Assembly (NCBI RefSeq): GCF_003033885.1
Contig: NZ_CP024081.1
Location: forward strand, 2,725,462-2,789,461
DNA from: Pseudomonas rhizophila
Lineage (GTDB): Bacteria > Pseudomonadota > Gammaproteobacteria > Pseudomonadales > Pseudomonadaceae
Direction: 5' to 3'
DNA length: 64,000 nucleotides
The position numbers were made by a program, and so were the translations under genes. The notes beneath the pieces are model-generated. The model did not search any database. It saw only the letters and a program-made list of their open reading frames with translations, and was not told the origin of the DNA. Below are positions 43,569-52,543 of the stretch, in pieces. The number at the start of each line of letters is the position of its first letter. Position 1 is the stretch's first letter.

Positions 43569-44441
43569 ATGAGCCGCCCGATAAAGACAACCTCGCGTCC
43601 GCAACTGGCCCTGCAGTCTTATCTGGATGGGCTGTTGCAGGAAGCAACCGAAGAACTGCCACCGCAACCGAGCGTGATCGAGGCGTTGCCCGAGACCGTC
43701 GAAGCCGAAGGTGGACTGGATGAATTTCAGGCGGCCGTGCTCGAAGAGCAGGCCCGTGATGCACACAAAACAGTGATTGCCGCGGCAGTCGAGGCTCCGT
43801 TCATCAAGCCTCAGGTGGCAGTGATGCAAGCGCCTGCGCCGATCCTGGCGCCGGTCTCGACCGTTGCACCGTTGCTGCAGGGCCTGGTGACGCCGGTGGT
43901 GGAAGTCCATCTGCCACCAAGCAGCCCCCCGCCGCCGGTGCCGACCGACGACCGTCCGGCCTGGGCCGCCGAGCCGTTCGAGTGTTTGTTGTTCGATGTG
44001 GCCGGGTTGACCCTGGCGGTGCCGCTGGTATGCCTGGGATCGATATATTCCCTGGCCGGGCAGGAACTGACGCCGTTGTTCGGTCAGCCGGAATGGTTCC
44101 TGGGGATCCTGCCGAGCCAGGCCGGCAACCTGAAGGTGCTGGATACCGCGCGCTGGGTGATGCCGGACCGTTATCGCGATGATTTTCGCCAGGGCCTGCA
44201 ATACGTGATTTCGGTGCAAGGGTATGAATGGGGTTTGGCGGTGCATCAGGTCAGTCGCTCGCTGCGCCTGGACCCGAACGAGATCAAGTGGCGCAGCCAT
44301 CGAGGCCAACGGCCATGGCTGGCCGGTACGGTGATCGAGCACATGTGCGCCTTGCTGGACGTTTCCGAGCTGGCCGAATTGATCGCCAGTGGCGGGGCAA
44401 AACACCTGGGCGGCGCCAAGCCGGTTCAGAAACCGAAATAA
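43569..44441 (+). CDS. parP: ParP-like CheW-domain protein
   Basis: 290 residues. An N-terminal motif PIKTTSRPQLALQSYLDGLL, a disordered Ala/Pro/Val-rich stretch (about 30-135) and a C-terminal CheW-like domain (about 135-280: FECLLFDVAGLTLAVPLVCL and FLGILPSQAGNLKVLDTARW). In Vibrio, ParP links ParC to the CheA array through this domain. No catalytic activity is expected. The CheW domain is divergent from the canonical cheW that follows. Confidence 0.82.
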   Translation: MSRPIKTTSRPQLALQSYLDGLLQEATEELPPQPSVIEALPETVEAEGGLDEFQAAVLEEQARDAHKTVIAAAVEAPFIKPQVAVMQAPAPILAPVSTVAPLLQGLVTPVVEVHLPPSSPPPPVPTDDRPAWAAEPFECLLFDVAGLTLAVPLVCLGSIYSLAGQELTPLFGQPEWFLGILPSQAGNLKVLDTARWVMPDRYRDDFRQGLQYVISVQGYEWGLAVHQVSRSLRLDPNEIKWRSHRGQRPWLAGTVIEHMCALLDVSELAELIASGGAKHLGGAKPVQKPK

Positions 44442-44513
44442 GACAACCCGTGGCGCACCACGTCACGGGGCAGAACACACACCGCCACAGGCGGTTTTTC
44501 GAGGGGTCAGGGT

Positions 44514-44999
44514 ATGAATGATAAGGCGTCGTCTCTCAAGGGTTCCGAAGATCCGATTTTGCAATGGGTAACCTTCAAGCTCGATAACGAAACCTACGGC
44601 ATCAACGTGATGCGCGTTCAGGAAGTGCTGCGCTATACCGAGATCGCCCCGGTTCCCGGTGCGCCAAGCTACGTGCTGGGCATCATCAACCTGCGCGGTA
44701 ACGTGGTCACGGTGATCGACACTCGCCAGCGGTTTGGCTTGAACTCCACCGAGGTCAACGACAACACCCGTATCGTGATCATCGAGGCCGACAAGCAAGT
44801 GGTCGGCATCCTCGTCGACAGCGTCGCTGAAGTGGTTTACTTGCGTCAGTCGGAAATCGAAACCGCGCCTAACGTCGGTAACGAAGAGTCGGCCAAGTTC
44901 ATCCAGGGCGTGTGCAACAAGAACAACGAGTTGCTGATCCTGGTCGAGCTGGAGAAGATGATGAGCGAAGAGGAATGGTCGGAACTGGAGAGTATCTGA
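44514..44999 (+). CDS. cheW: Chemotaxis coupling protein CheW
   Basis: 161 residues, the standard single CheW domain: WVTFKLDNETYGINVMRVQE, VPGAPSYVLGIINLRGNVVT and TRIVIIEADKQVVGILVDSV. It couples chemoreceptors to CheA. ATG 44514 follows a 72-base gap after parP. The DUF2802 gene follows one base after the stop. Confidence 0.96.
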   Translation: MNDKASSLKGSEDPILQWVTFKLDNETYGINVMRVQEVLRYTEIAPVPGAPSYVLGIINLRGNVVTVIDTRQRFGLNSTEVNDNTRIVIIEADKQVVGILVDSVAEVVYLRQSEIETAPNVGNEESAKFIQGVCNKNNELLILVELEKMMSEEEWSELESI

Positions 45000-45000
45000 T

Positions 45001-45396
45001 TTGATTCTTGAGGTAGCAGTCATTGTCCTGTTCCTTTTCTGGGCAGGCACGCTGGCGATGTTTGTCGCGTACATACGCGGCCAGCGGCAGATCGCCGCTC
45101 AGCAGGCCCAGGGCGATGCGTTGCGTGATCAACGCATCCGGGACCTGGCCAAACGCGTCGACGATTACCAGAACGGCACCGTGCGCATGGGCGAAGCCCT
45201 GCACGAGCTACGCGCCGTGGTCGCTCCGTTGCCGGACAAACTGGCCCAGTTGGAGCAGCGCGACCCCTCCAGCCTGTCCTTCGCCCAGGCCGCTCGCCTG
45301 GTGGGCATGGGCGCCAGCGTCGACGAACTGACCCAAGCCTGCGGCCTGACCCAGGCCGAGGCGGAGTTGATGAGCAAGTTGCATAAGGGCGGCTGA
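45001..45396 (+). CDS. DUF2802 membrane-anchored protein of the chemotaxis operon
   Basis: 131 residues, starting at TTG 45001 one base after the cheW stop; no better start is visible. An N-terminal transmembrane helix (2-22, LEVAVIVLFLFWAGTLAMFV), a coiled-coil middle (about 30-85) and a C-terminal helix-turn-helix-like segment (LVGMGASVDELTQACGLTQA, EAELMSKLHKGG). Proteins of this type follow cheW in Pseudomonas (as PA1465). Molecular role unknown; it may attach array parts to the membrane. Confidence 0.8.
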   Translation: MILEVAVIVLFLFWAGTLAMFVAYIRGQRQIAAQQAQGDALRDQRIRDLAKRVDDYQNGTVRMGEALHELRAVVAPLPDKLAQLEQRDPSSLSFAQAARLVGMGASVDELTQACGLTQAEAELMSKLHKGG

Positions 45397-45431
45397 TAGT
45401 TTCAAGCGGCAAGCTGCAAGAAAGATCAAGA

Positions 45432-45504
45432 GATCGCAGCCTTTGGCAGCGCCTACAGGGTTCACATTCCCCTGTAGGCGTTGCTGAAGGCTGCGATTTT
45501 TTTT
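45432..45504 (+). terminator. Long hairpin with T run after the chemotaxis operon
   Basis: A left arm from 45432 (ATCGCAGCCTTTGGCAGCGC...) pairs with a right arm ending 45497 (...TGAAGGCTGCGAT), followed by eight T to 45504. The arms are about 27 bases with a few mismatches. The sequence resembles a dispersed P. fluorescens repeat but can act as a terminator for the + strand operon. Confidence 0.7.
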
Positions 45505-45516
45505 GGGGTGCGCTTT

Positions 45517-45648
45517 TGTGGCGAGGGGATTTATCCCCGCTGGATCGCGAAGCGGTCCTGAATCTGGGCGATCCGGCGAGTCAGAGAAAATGAGTCGCTT
45601 TTTTTGGGGTTGCTACGCAACCCAGCGGGGATAAATCCCCTCGCCACA
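45517..45648. repeat. REP doublet of the GTGGCGAGGGGATTTATCCCC family
   Basis: A 27-base arm (45517-45543, starting TGTGGCGAGGGGATTTATCC) and its exact reverse complement (45622-45648), 78 bases apart, with smaller internal hairpins in the arms. It lies between convergent genes, 19 bases from the - strand gene's stop. Confidence 0.88.
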
Positions 45649-45666
45649 GGAACAGCATCGCAGTGA

Positions 45667-45996
45667 TCAATAATCGTCGCCGCGATCGGTCACATCCTTC
45701 TCGACACTTGGCGCGTTCGGGTCATAGCCCTGGGGGAATTTGCCTTTCAAGTTCCAGGCAAAGGCAATGATTTCGGCAATGGTGCGATACAACTCTTCCG
45801 GGATGCTGTCGCCCAGTTCCATCCGCGCCAACAGCTTCACCAATTCAGCGTTTTCATAGATCGGCACTTCGCTTTCGCGGGCGATCCGCAGGATTTCCTC
45901 GGCCAGGGCTTCGTCGCCCTTGGCGGTGAGGGTCGGGGCGTGGAGGCCGTCGTACTTGAGGGCGATGGCCTGGCGTGGTGCGGTGTCGGTTGTCAT
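45667..45996 (-). CDS. FlhB C-terminal-domain-like protein
   Basis: 109 residues from ATG 45996; the longer frame to 46065 overlaps its neighbour. It resembles only the soluble cytoplasmic domain of FlhB: IALKYDGLHAPTLTAKGDEA, ALAEEILRIARESEVPIYEN and LGDSIPEELYRTIAEIIAFA. No transmembrane helices and no NPTH cleavage motif, which would lie just before its N terminus. Its ATG overlaps the stop of the FliK-like gene (ATGA), so both are made together. Known from Pseudomonas as an FlhB homologue of unclear role. Confidence 0.85.
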   Translation of the reverse strand: MTTDTAPRQAIALKYDGLHAPTLTAKGDEALAEEILRIARESEVPIYENAELVKLLARMELGDSIPEELYRTIAEIIAFAWNLKGKFPQGYDPNAPSVEKDVTDRGDDY

Positions 45997-47579
45997 GCGG
46001 TTTCGTCCACCCAGCGTTGTTCCAGTCGCGTCTTGGGGCCTTGGGGCGGGGTGCCGAGGTGGCAATCCAGGTCGCCAACGTTCAGGCCGCAGGTCACCAG
46101 GCGTTCACGCAGCGCGGTCAGATTGTTTTCGATCAGGTTGGCGGTATACGGCCGCTCTGCCCATAGCTGGCTCGACAGGCTGCCGCTGAGCAACTGGGCC
46201 TGAATCTGCAGCGGCCCCAGTGGCTCCATGTCGAACGCCAGCTCGACCCGCCAGAGCTGCTGTTTCGGCTCGCGTTCTTCACGGCGTTCCGGTGACTCCT
46301 CCCGGGGCGGGGTTTCCTCGCGCTGGAACTTGACCTGCAGCGGCACGATGTCCTGCAGGTTGCGCATGGGGATTTCCAACTGCCAGGTGCTCATCAATCG
46401 ACCGTCGTCGGTCAGGCCCGTCTGTTCCAGGCTCGACAATTGATGGCTTTGCAGGCGCGACACGGCGGCGGCGGCCAGGCGCAACAAATGTTCCAGGTCG
46501 CCTTCATCGTCCTGGCCTTTCAACAGGCGCGAAGGCAGGGGGAAACTGGTGGGTTGCGGCTTGACGCTGACCTGGCCGAGGGTGCCGAGGGCGTTACGCA
46601 CGAAGCTGGGTAGCGCCTGGGCCAAGGTGTTGGCGGCGATGATGGCGGCGAGGTTGGTTGAGGCGGGCAGGGCCGGGGTCAGTTGGGCGATCAGTTTCAG
46701 CAGATCGCCCTTCATGTCTGGCGCCAGGCTCGGTACTTGCCCGGCCAGCAGTTTGCTTTCCAGGAACGCGCCGCTGGCGGCCATGGCCTGGGCCAGGCCC
46801 TTGGGTGTGCTCAGTTGCTGGATGTCGGGCAGGCCCGCCAACAGGCGTGTCACCGCAGCGCGCAACTCGGCGCCAGTGTCGTCGCTGGCCGGAAGCTTTT
46901 GCAGCGCGGTGTTTTGCAGCGCGGTGACCAGGCTGTCCAACGAGCCCTGGCGGCTCATCTGCGTGACCAGTTGCTGGCTCACCGCCAGTTGTTCCTGGCG
47001 GTTGCTCAAGGGGACAAATTTCAAGGTTTGGGCGTCTTGTACCTGAGCGCTCAATAGCGTGCCGATGCGCAGCGGTTGCGGGCTGTCGATGTCCAGGGTA
47101 CTTCCGGCCTGGGCGGTGTTGAGCAGGCTCACCAGCGACCGGTACACCGCGGGTTGCCCCGGCAACTGCGGCAACGCCTGGCTGGTCAGTACCTTGCCTT
47201 GCAGCAGCGTGCCGACCGGCATCTGTGCCGTGTCGATACGGGTCAGGGTGGCGACGCTCGAGGCGATGGCCTGCTGCACGGTAATCGCCAGGTTGCTGGC
47301 GGACGGCTGAGTCACGGCCAGGCTGGTGCCTTGGGGCAATGGCTGGGTGCTGGTGGCTTGCACGGTGGTTTGGCGACCGCTCTCCAGGGTGACCTTGAGC
47401 AACAGCTGGAAGGTCTGTTCCGCCTGCTTGAGCGACAACACCTCGGCCTTGGCGGTCTGGCCCGCACCGATCAGGCCTTCGACCGGCGTCAGCAATTTGA
47501 GCAGCTCGCCCGTGACCGCCGGCATACGGGTTGTTGCCGAGGCCTGAGGCAACGGCGGGATGTTCATGTCGCCTGTCAT
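45993..47579 (-). CDS. FliK-like flagellar hook-length control family protein (second copy)
   Basis: 528 residues. The N-terminal region is Gln/Thr/Leu-rich and repetitive (PLPQGTSLAVTQPSASNLAI, VGTLLQGKVLTSQALPQLPG), and a C-terminal Flg_hook-like domain (about 400-515) has TWQLEIPMRNLQDIVPLQVK and WRVELAFDMEPLGPLQIQAQ. ATG 47579 has AAGGT upstream; ATG 47567 is the alternative. It is distinct from FliK at 23823 in sequence and place and precedes an FlhB-like gene, so the pair mirrors the FliK-FlhB switch partners. No function is proven. Confidence 0.82.
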   Translation of the reverse strand: MTGDMNIPPLPQASATTRMPAVTGELLKLLTPVEGLIGAGQTAKAEVLSLKQAEQTFQLLLKVTLESGRQTTVQATSTQPLPQGTSLAVTQPSASNLAITVQQAIASSVATLTRIDTAQMPVGTLLQGKVLTSQALPQLPGQPAVYRSLVSLLNTAQAGSTLDIDSPQPLRIGTLLSAQVQDAQTLKFVPLSNRQEQLAVSQQLVTQMSRQGSLDSLVTALQNTALQKLPASDDTGAELRAAVTRLLAGLPDIQQLSTPKGLAQAMAASGAFLESKLLAGQVPSLAPDMKGDLLKLIAQLTPALPASTNLAAIIAANTLAQALPSFVRNALGTLGQVSVKPQPTSFPLPSRLLKGQDDEGDLEHLLRLAAAAVSRLQSHQLSSLEQTGLTDDGRLMSTWQLEIPMRNLQDIVPLQVKFQREETPPREESPERREEREPKQQLWRVELAFDMEPLGPLQIQAQLLSGSLSSQLWAERPYTANLIENNLTALRERLVTCGLNVGDLDCHLGTPPQGPKTRLEQRWVDETA

Positions 47580-47604
47580 CTGCGGTCTTACCTTGGGAAA
47601 CTAA

Positions 47605-47638
47605 TTGAGCACGCCCCCTGGGGCATGACATGTATAAT
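47605..47638 (+). promoter_or_regulatory. Candidate sigma-70 promoter region of the ccm operon
   Basis: A perfect -10 TATAAT (47633-47638) in the gap between the divergent FliK-like and ccmA genes. The -35 is unclear: TTGAGC at 47605 is 22 bases away, too far for a normal promoter. Confidence 0.4.
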
Positions 47639-47778
47639 GCCGCCGGTCTTTCAGGGAGTGGCGAAAACCTTGCAATTGTTTGACGCAGCTCTGTGGAACC
47701 GGCCGCCAAAGCATCTATGCTGCACCTCTTTAACGGCCGCTGCATTGCCGACTTGAACCGTATAAGGCCCGCTATCCC

Positions 47779-48414
47779 TTGACCAGTCCTCTCCTGCAAA
47801 CCGTTGGCCTCGCCTGTGAGCGAGATTTGCGGCTGCTTTTCGAGAATCTCCAATTGAGACTCTCGCCTGGCGATATGGTGCAGATCAGCGGTCCCAACGG
47901 CAGTGGCAAGACCAGCCTGTTGCGCCTGTTGGCCGGGTTGATGCAGCCGACTGCCGGCCAAGTGCTGCTCAATGGCCAGCCGTTGCACAGCCAGCGCAGC
48001 GAACTGGCCCGCAATCTGCTCTGGATCGGCCATGCCGCTGGCATCAAGGATTTGCTGACGCCTGAAGAAAACCTCAGTTGGCTCTGCGCGCTGCATCGAC
48101 CGGCCGGGCGCGAGGCGATCTGGCAGGCGCTGGCGACGGTGGGCCTGCGCGGCTTCGAAGACGTGCCGTGCCACACCCTGTCCGCCGGCCAGCAGCGCCG
48201 CGTGGCCCTGGCCCGGTTATATCTCGACAGCCCGCCGCTGTGGATTCTCGACGAGCCGTTCACCGCCCTGGACAAGCAGGGCGTGGCGCAGCTCGAGGAG
48301 CACCTGGCCGGGCACTGCGAGCGTGGCGGCATGGTGCTGTTGACCACTCACCACACATTGGCGCGGATGCCATCCGGTTATCGCAACATCGATCTTGGGA
48401 ACTGGGCTGTATGA
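47779..48414 (+). CDS. ccmA: CcmA, heme exporter ATP-binding subunit
   Basis: 211 residues from TTG 47779 (AAGG 11 bases upstream; no ATG fits). An ABC ATPase with Walker A GPNGSGKT (38-45), signature [14 protein letters not shown] and Walker [13 protein letters not shown]. It powers the CcmABCD complex that releases holo-CcmE during cytochrome c maturation. First gene of a nine-gene operon, overlapping ccmB by 4 bases. Confidence 0.93.
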   Translation: MTSPLLQTVGLACERDLRLLFENLQLRLSPGDMVQISGPNGSGKTSLLRLLAGLMQPTAGQVLLNGQPLHSQRSELARNLLWIGHAAGIKDLLTPEENLSWLCALHRPAGREAIWQALATVGLRGFEDVPCHTLSAGQQRRVALARLYLDSPPLWILDEPFTALDKQGVAQLEEHLAGHCERGGMVLLTTHHTLARMPSGYRNIDLGNWAV

Positions 48415-49079
48415 GTGTGTTTGGCCTGCTGCTTGCCCGCGAGGCGCGCCTGTTGTTCCGCCGTCCGGCCGAACTGGCCAATCCGCTGGTGTTCTTCGCG
48501 ATTGTCATCGCACTGTTCCCGCTGGCGGTCGGTCCCGGGACTCAATTGTTGCAAACCTTGTCGCCGGGGCTGGTCTGGGTGGCGGCCCTTTTATCGGTCC
48601 TGCTCTCGCTGGACGGGCTTTTCCGCAGTGATTTCGAGGACGGATCCCTGGAACAGTGGGTCCTTTCGTCGCACCCCCTGGCCCTTCTGGTTTTGGCCAA
48701 GGTACTGGCACACTGGGTTTTTTCCGGCCTGGCACTGGTGCTGCTCTCGCCGCTGCTGGCAATGATGCTGGGCTTGCCCGCTGCCTGCATGCCGGTATTG
48801 TTGGTATCGCTGTTGCTGGGCACGCCGGTGTTGAGCCTACTCGGCGCAGTCGGCGCGGCATTGACGGTGGGGTTGAAGCGCGGCGGCCTGTTGCTGGCGC
48901 TGCTGATCCTGCCGCTGTATATCCCGGTGTTGATCCTCGGCAGTGGCGCCTTGCAAGCCGCGCTGCAAGGCATGCCGGCAACCGGTTATCTGCTGTGGCT
49001 TGGGAGCCTGACCGCCCTGGCGATAACCCTGACACCCTTTGCAATAGCCGCTGGCCTGAAAATCAGCGTCGGCGAATAA
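48411..49079 (+). CDS. ccmB: CcmB, heme exporter membrane subunit
   Basis: 222 residues from ATG 48411, which overlaps the ccmA stop. Six hydrophobic helices, for example [40 protein letters not shown] and [20 protein letters not shown]; the family hallmark [18 protein letters not shown] lies in the loop after helix 2. It forms the membrane part of the CcmAB transporter. Confidence 0.95.
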   Translation: MSVFGLLLAREARLLFRRPAELANPLVFFAIVIALFPLAVGPGTQLLQTLSPGLVWVAALLSVLLSLDGLFRSDFEDGSLEQWVLSSHPLALLVLAKVLAHWVFSGLALVLLSPLLAMMLGLPAACMPVLLVSLLLGTPVLSLLGAVGAALTVGLKRGGLLLALLILPLYIPVLILGSGALQAALQGMPATGYLLWLGSLTALAITLTPFAIAAGLKISVGE

Positions 49080-49173
49080 TAATGAGGCCTGGTCAAGAAC
49101 TGACCACTTCTTTTGAAGTAAAGGCAGACCTGGCGACTCGTAATGACGAGTCGCAACCGTGATGGAAACAGCA

Positions 49174-49929
49174 ATGAACTGGACCTGGTTTCATAAGCTC
49201 GGCTCACCCAAGTGGTTCTACGGCATCAGCGGCAAACTGCTGCCCTGGTTGAGCATCGCCGCACTGCTGCTGATAGGCATCGGCGTGGTCTGGGGCCTGG
49301 CCTTCGCACCGCCGGACTACCAGCAGGGCAACAGCTTTCGCATCATCTACATTCACGTTCCCACGGCGCTGTTGGCCCAGTCCATCTACGTGATGCTGGC
49401 GGTGTGTGGCGTGGTCGGGCTGGTGTGGAAGATGAAACTGGCGGACGTGGCCCTGCAATGCGCCGCGCCGATCGGTGCCTGGATGACCGCCGTAGCGCTG
49501 GTCACCGGGGCGATCTGGGGCAAGCCGACCTGGGGCTCATGGTGGGTCTGGGATGCCCGACTGACGTCGATGCTGATCCTGCTGTTTCTGTACTTCGGTC
49601 TTATTGCGCTGGGCAACGCCATCAGCAATCGTGACAGCGCCGCCAAGGCCTGCGCGGTACTGGCGATTGTCGGCGTGATCAACATCCCGATCATCAAGTA
49701 CTCGGTGGACTGGTGGAACACCCTGCACCAGGGCGCGACCTTCACCCTCACCGAAAAACCGGCGATGCCTGTGCAAATGTGGCTGCCGCTGTTGCTCACC
49801 GTGCTGGGTTTCTACTGTTTCTTCGGCGCGGTGCTGCTGCTGCGCATGCGCCTGGAAGTGCTCAAGCGCGAGTCCCGGGCCAGTTGGGTGAAGGCCGAAG
49901 TACAGAACAGCCTGGAGGCCGCTCGATGA
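49174..49929 (+). CDS. ccmC: CcmC, heme-handling protein
   Basis: 251 residues from ATG 49174 (GGA 7 bases upstream); GTG 49159 and ATG 49162 are in-frame alternatives. Six transmembrane helices and the tryptophan-rich WWD heme-binding loop, [13 protein letters not shown], flanked by conserved His residues (one in [13 protein letters not shown]). It loads heme onto CcmE in the periplasm. The stop overlaps the ccmD ATG. Confidence 0.95.
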   Translation: MNWTWFHKLGSPKWFYGISGKLLPWLSIAALLLIGIGVVWGLAFAPPDYQQGNSFRIIYIHVPTALLAQSIYVMLAVCGVVGLVWKMKLADVALQCAAPIGAWMTAVALVTGAIWGKPTWGSWWVWDARLTSMLILLFLYFGLIALGNAISNRDSAAKACAVLAIVGVINIPIIKYSVDWWNTLHQGATFTLTEKPAMPVQMWLPLLLTVLGFYCFFGAVLLLRMRLEVLKRESRASWVKAEVQNSLEAAR

Positions 49930-50102
49930 GTTTTGCATCATTCGGCGATTTTCTCGCCATGGGCCATCACGGCCTGTATGTCTGGTCCGCCTATGGCATC
50001 TGCCTGGCGGTGCTGGCCCTCAACGTGGCGGCGCCGATCCTGGCCCGCAAGCGGTATCTGCAACAAGAGGCGCGTCGTCTGCGCCGGGAGAATGGTCAGT
50101 GA
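49926..50102 (+). CDS. ccmD: CcmD, small heme exporter subunit
   Basis: 58 residues from ATG 49926. One transmembrane helix ([20 protein letters not shown]) with the typical N-terminal [11 protein letters not shown] and a charged C terminus ([18 protein letters not shown]). It helps release holo-CcmE from CcmABCD. It overlaps both ccmC and ccmE. Confidence 0.93.
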   Translation: MSFASFGDFLAMGHHGLYVWSAYGICLAVLALNVAAPILARKRYLQQEARRLRRENGQ

Positions 50103-50554
50103 ATCCGCTGCGCAAAAAACGTCTTGTCATCATTCTTGCCATCCTGGTGGGGGTCGGCGCCGCAGTCGGCTTGGCCCTGAGCGCCTTGCAACAGAACATC
50201 AACCTGTTCTACACCCCGACCCAGATTGCCAACGGCGAAGCGCCCAAGGACACGCGCATTCGTGCCGGCGGCATGGTGGAGGAGGGGTCTCTGGTGCGTT
50301 CCGGGGACTCGCTGGACGTGAAATTCAACGTCACCGATTTCAACAAGACCGTGACCATCACCTATCGTGGCATCCTGCCGGACCTGTTTCGCGAAGGGCA
50401 GGGCATCGTCGCCCTGGGTAAGCTCAATGCCGAAGGCGTGGTGGTGGCCGATGAAGTCCTGGCCAAGCACGACGAAAAATACATGCCGCCGGAAGTGACC
50501 AAGGCTTTGAAAGACAGCGGCCAGTCGGCGCCCGCTCCCGTGAAGGAGGGTTGA
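50099..50554 (+). CDS. ccmE: CcmE, periplasmic heme chaperone
   Basis: 151 residues from GTG 50099. A single N-terminal membrane anchor (about 8-30) and a periplasmic OB-fold domain. The covalent heme ligand His124 and Tyr128 lie in [14 protein letters not shown]. It carries heme from CcmC to CcmF. The C-terminal tail is flexible. Confidence 0.96.
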   Translation: MNPLRKKRLVIILAILVGVGAAVGLALSALQQNINLFYTPTQIANGEAPKDTRIRAGGMVEEGSLVRSGDSLDVKFNVTDFNKTVTITYRGILPDLFREGQGIVALGKLNAEGVVVADEVLAKHDEKYMPPEVTKALKDSGQSAPAPVKEG

Positions 50555-50557
50555 TCG

Positions 50558-52543
50558 ATGACCGGTCTGTTTATTCCTGAGCTGGGTCACCTGGCGATGA
50601 TCCTGGCGTTGTGTTTCTCCATCGTTCAGGCGGTGGTGCCTTTACTCGGTGCCTGGCGCGGTGATCGTTTGTGGATGAGCCTGGCCCAGCCGGCGGCTTG
50701 GGGGCAGTTCGCCTTCATGTTGTTCGCCTTTGGTTGCCTGACCTACGCGTTCATGGCTGATGATTTCTCCGTGGCCTACGTTGCCGGTAACTCCAACAGC
50801 GCCTTGCCTTGGTACTACAAGTTCAGCGCGGTGTGGGGCGCCCATGAAGGGTCTCTGTTGCTCTGGGCGTTGATCCTCGCCGGCTGGACCTTCGCGGTCT
50901 CGGTGTTCTCCCGGCAGTTGCCCCAGGTAATGCTGGCCCGGGTGCTGGCGGTGATGGGGATGATCAGCATCGGTTTCCTGTTGTTCCTGATCGTTACCTC
51001 CAATCCGTTCGAGCGCATCCTGCCCCAGGTGCCGATGGACGGTCGCGACCTCAACCCATTGCTGCAGGACATCGGCCTGATCGTTCACCCACCGATGCTC
51101 TACATGGGCTACGTTGGATTCTCCGTGGCCTTCGCCTTCGCCATCGCCGCGTTGCTGGGCGGTCGTCTCGATGCCGCCTGGGCGCGCTGGTCGCGTCCCT
51201 GGACCATCGTCGCCTGGGCCTTCCTGGGCATTGGCATCACCCTGGGTTCGTGGTGGGCCTACTACGAACTGGGCTGGGGTGGCTGGTGGTTCTGGGACCC
51301 GGTGGAAAACGCCTCCTTCATGCCCTGGCTGGTGGGCACCGCGCTGATCCACTCCTTGGCCGTCACGGAAAAACGCGGCGTGTTCAAGAGCTGGACGGTG
51401 CTGCTGGCCATCGCCGCATTCTCCCTGAGCCTGCTGGGAACCTTCCTGGTGCGTTCCGGCGTACTGACTTCGGTGCATGCCTTTGCCTCTGACCCTGAGC
51501 GTGGCGTGTTCATCCTGATGTTCCTGCTGTTCGTGGTCGGCGGCTCGCTGACGCTGTTCGCTGTGCGCGCGCCGGTGGTGAAAAGCCAGGTCGGCTTCAA
51601 CCTCTGGTCCCGGGAAACCCTGCTGCTGGGCAACAACCTGGTACTGGTGGTTGCCGCGTCGATGATCCTGCTGGGCACGTTGTACCCGTTGGTGCTCGAC
51701 GCGCTGACCGGCGCCAAGCTGTCGGTCGGCCCGCCGTACTTCAATGCCTTGTTCATTCCGCTGATGGCGATCCTGATGGTGGTGATGGCTGTCGGCATGC
51801 TAGTGCGCTGGAAAGACACACCGGTCAAATGGCTGATGGGCATGCTGACGCCCGTGCTGCTGGGCACTGCTGCCCTGGCCGTCATCGCCGGGATCGCGTA
51901 TGGCGATTTCAACTGGGCGGTGCTGGCGACCTTCGTGCTGGCGGCCTGGGTATTGCTGGCCGGGGTCAGGGATATCTTCGACAAGACCCGCCACAAGGGC
52001 TTGATCAAGGGCCTGCCAACCCTGACCCGCAGCTACTGGGGCATGCAGCTCGCCCACCTGGGTATCGCGGTCTGCGCCTTGGGCGTGGTGCTGTCCAGCC
52101 AGAACAGCGCCGAGCGCGACCTGCGCCTGGCGCCCGGAGAGTCCATGGATCTGGGTGGCTATCAGTTTGTCTTCGAGGGTGCCAAACATTACGAAGGCCC
52201 GAACTTCACTTCCGACAAAGGCACCGTGCGGGTGCTCCGCGACGGCCAGGAAGTGACCGTGCTGCATCCGGAAAAGCGCCTCTACACCGTGCAGAATTCG
52301 GTGATGACCGAAGCTGGGATCGATGCCGGTTTCACCCGCGACCTCTACGTAGCGCTGGGTGAGTCCCTGGGCGATGGCGCGTGGGCGGTGCGGGTCCACG
52401 TCAAGCCGTTCGTGCGCTGGATCTGGTTCGGCGGCTTGCTGACCGGCCTGGGTGGCGTGCTGGCGGCCTTGGATCGTCGTTATCGGGTCAAGGTAAAAAC
52501 CCGGGTGCGTGAAACCCTGGGCATGACGGGAGCCCCTGCATGA
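50558..52543 (+). CDS. ccmF: CcmF, cytochrome c heme lyase subunit
   Basis: 661 residues with many transmembrane helices. The WWD motif GWGGWWFWDPVENASFMPW is at about residues 237-255, preceded by HEGSLLLWALILAGW and HPPMLYMGYVGFSVAFAFAI. It ligates heme from CcmE to apocytochrome c together with CcmH and CcmI. ATG 50558 follows ccmE by 3 bases; the stop overlaps the next ATG. Confidence 0.97.
   Translation: MTGLFIPELGHLAMILALCFSIVQAVVPLLGAWRGDRLWMSLAQPAAWGQFAFMLFAFGCLTYAFMADDFSVAYVAGNSNSALPWYYKFSAVWGAHEGSLLLWALILAGWTFAVSVFSRQLPQVMLARVLAVMGMISIGFLLFLIVTSNPFERILPQVPMDGRDLNPLLQDIGLIVHPPMLYMGYVGFSVAFAFAIAALLGGRLDAAWARWSRPWTIVAWAFLGIGITLGSWWAYYELGWGGWWFWDPVENASFMPWLVGTALIHSLAVTEKRGVFKSWTVLLAIAAFSLSLLGTFLVRSGVLTSVHAFASDPERGVFILMFLLFVVGGSLTLFAVRAPVVKSQVGFNLWSRETLLLGNNLVLVVAASMILLGTLYPLVLDALTGAKLSVGPPYFNALFIPLMAILMVVMAVGMLVRWKDTPVKWLMGMLTPVLLGTAALAVIAGIAYGDFNWAVLATFVLAAWVLLAGVRDIFDKTRHKGLIKGLPTLTRSYWGMQLAHLGIAVCALGVVLSSQNSAERDLRLAPGESMDLGGYQFVFEGAKHYEGPNFTSDKGTVRVLRDGQEVTVLHPEKRLYTVQNSVMTEAGIDAGFTRDLYVALGESLGDGAWAVRVHVKPFVRWIWFGGLLTGLGGVLAALDRRYRVKVKTRVRETLGMTGAPA

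Noticed and set aside
44463..45074. 203-codon - strand frame opposite cheW
   Set aside because: Antisense to the clearly conserved cheW; no family features.
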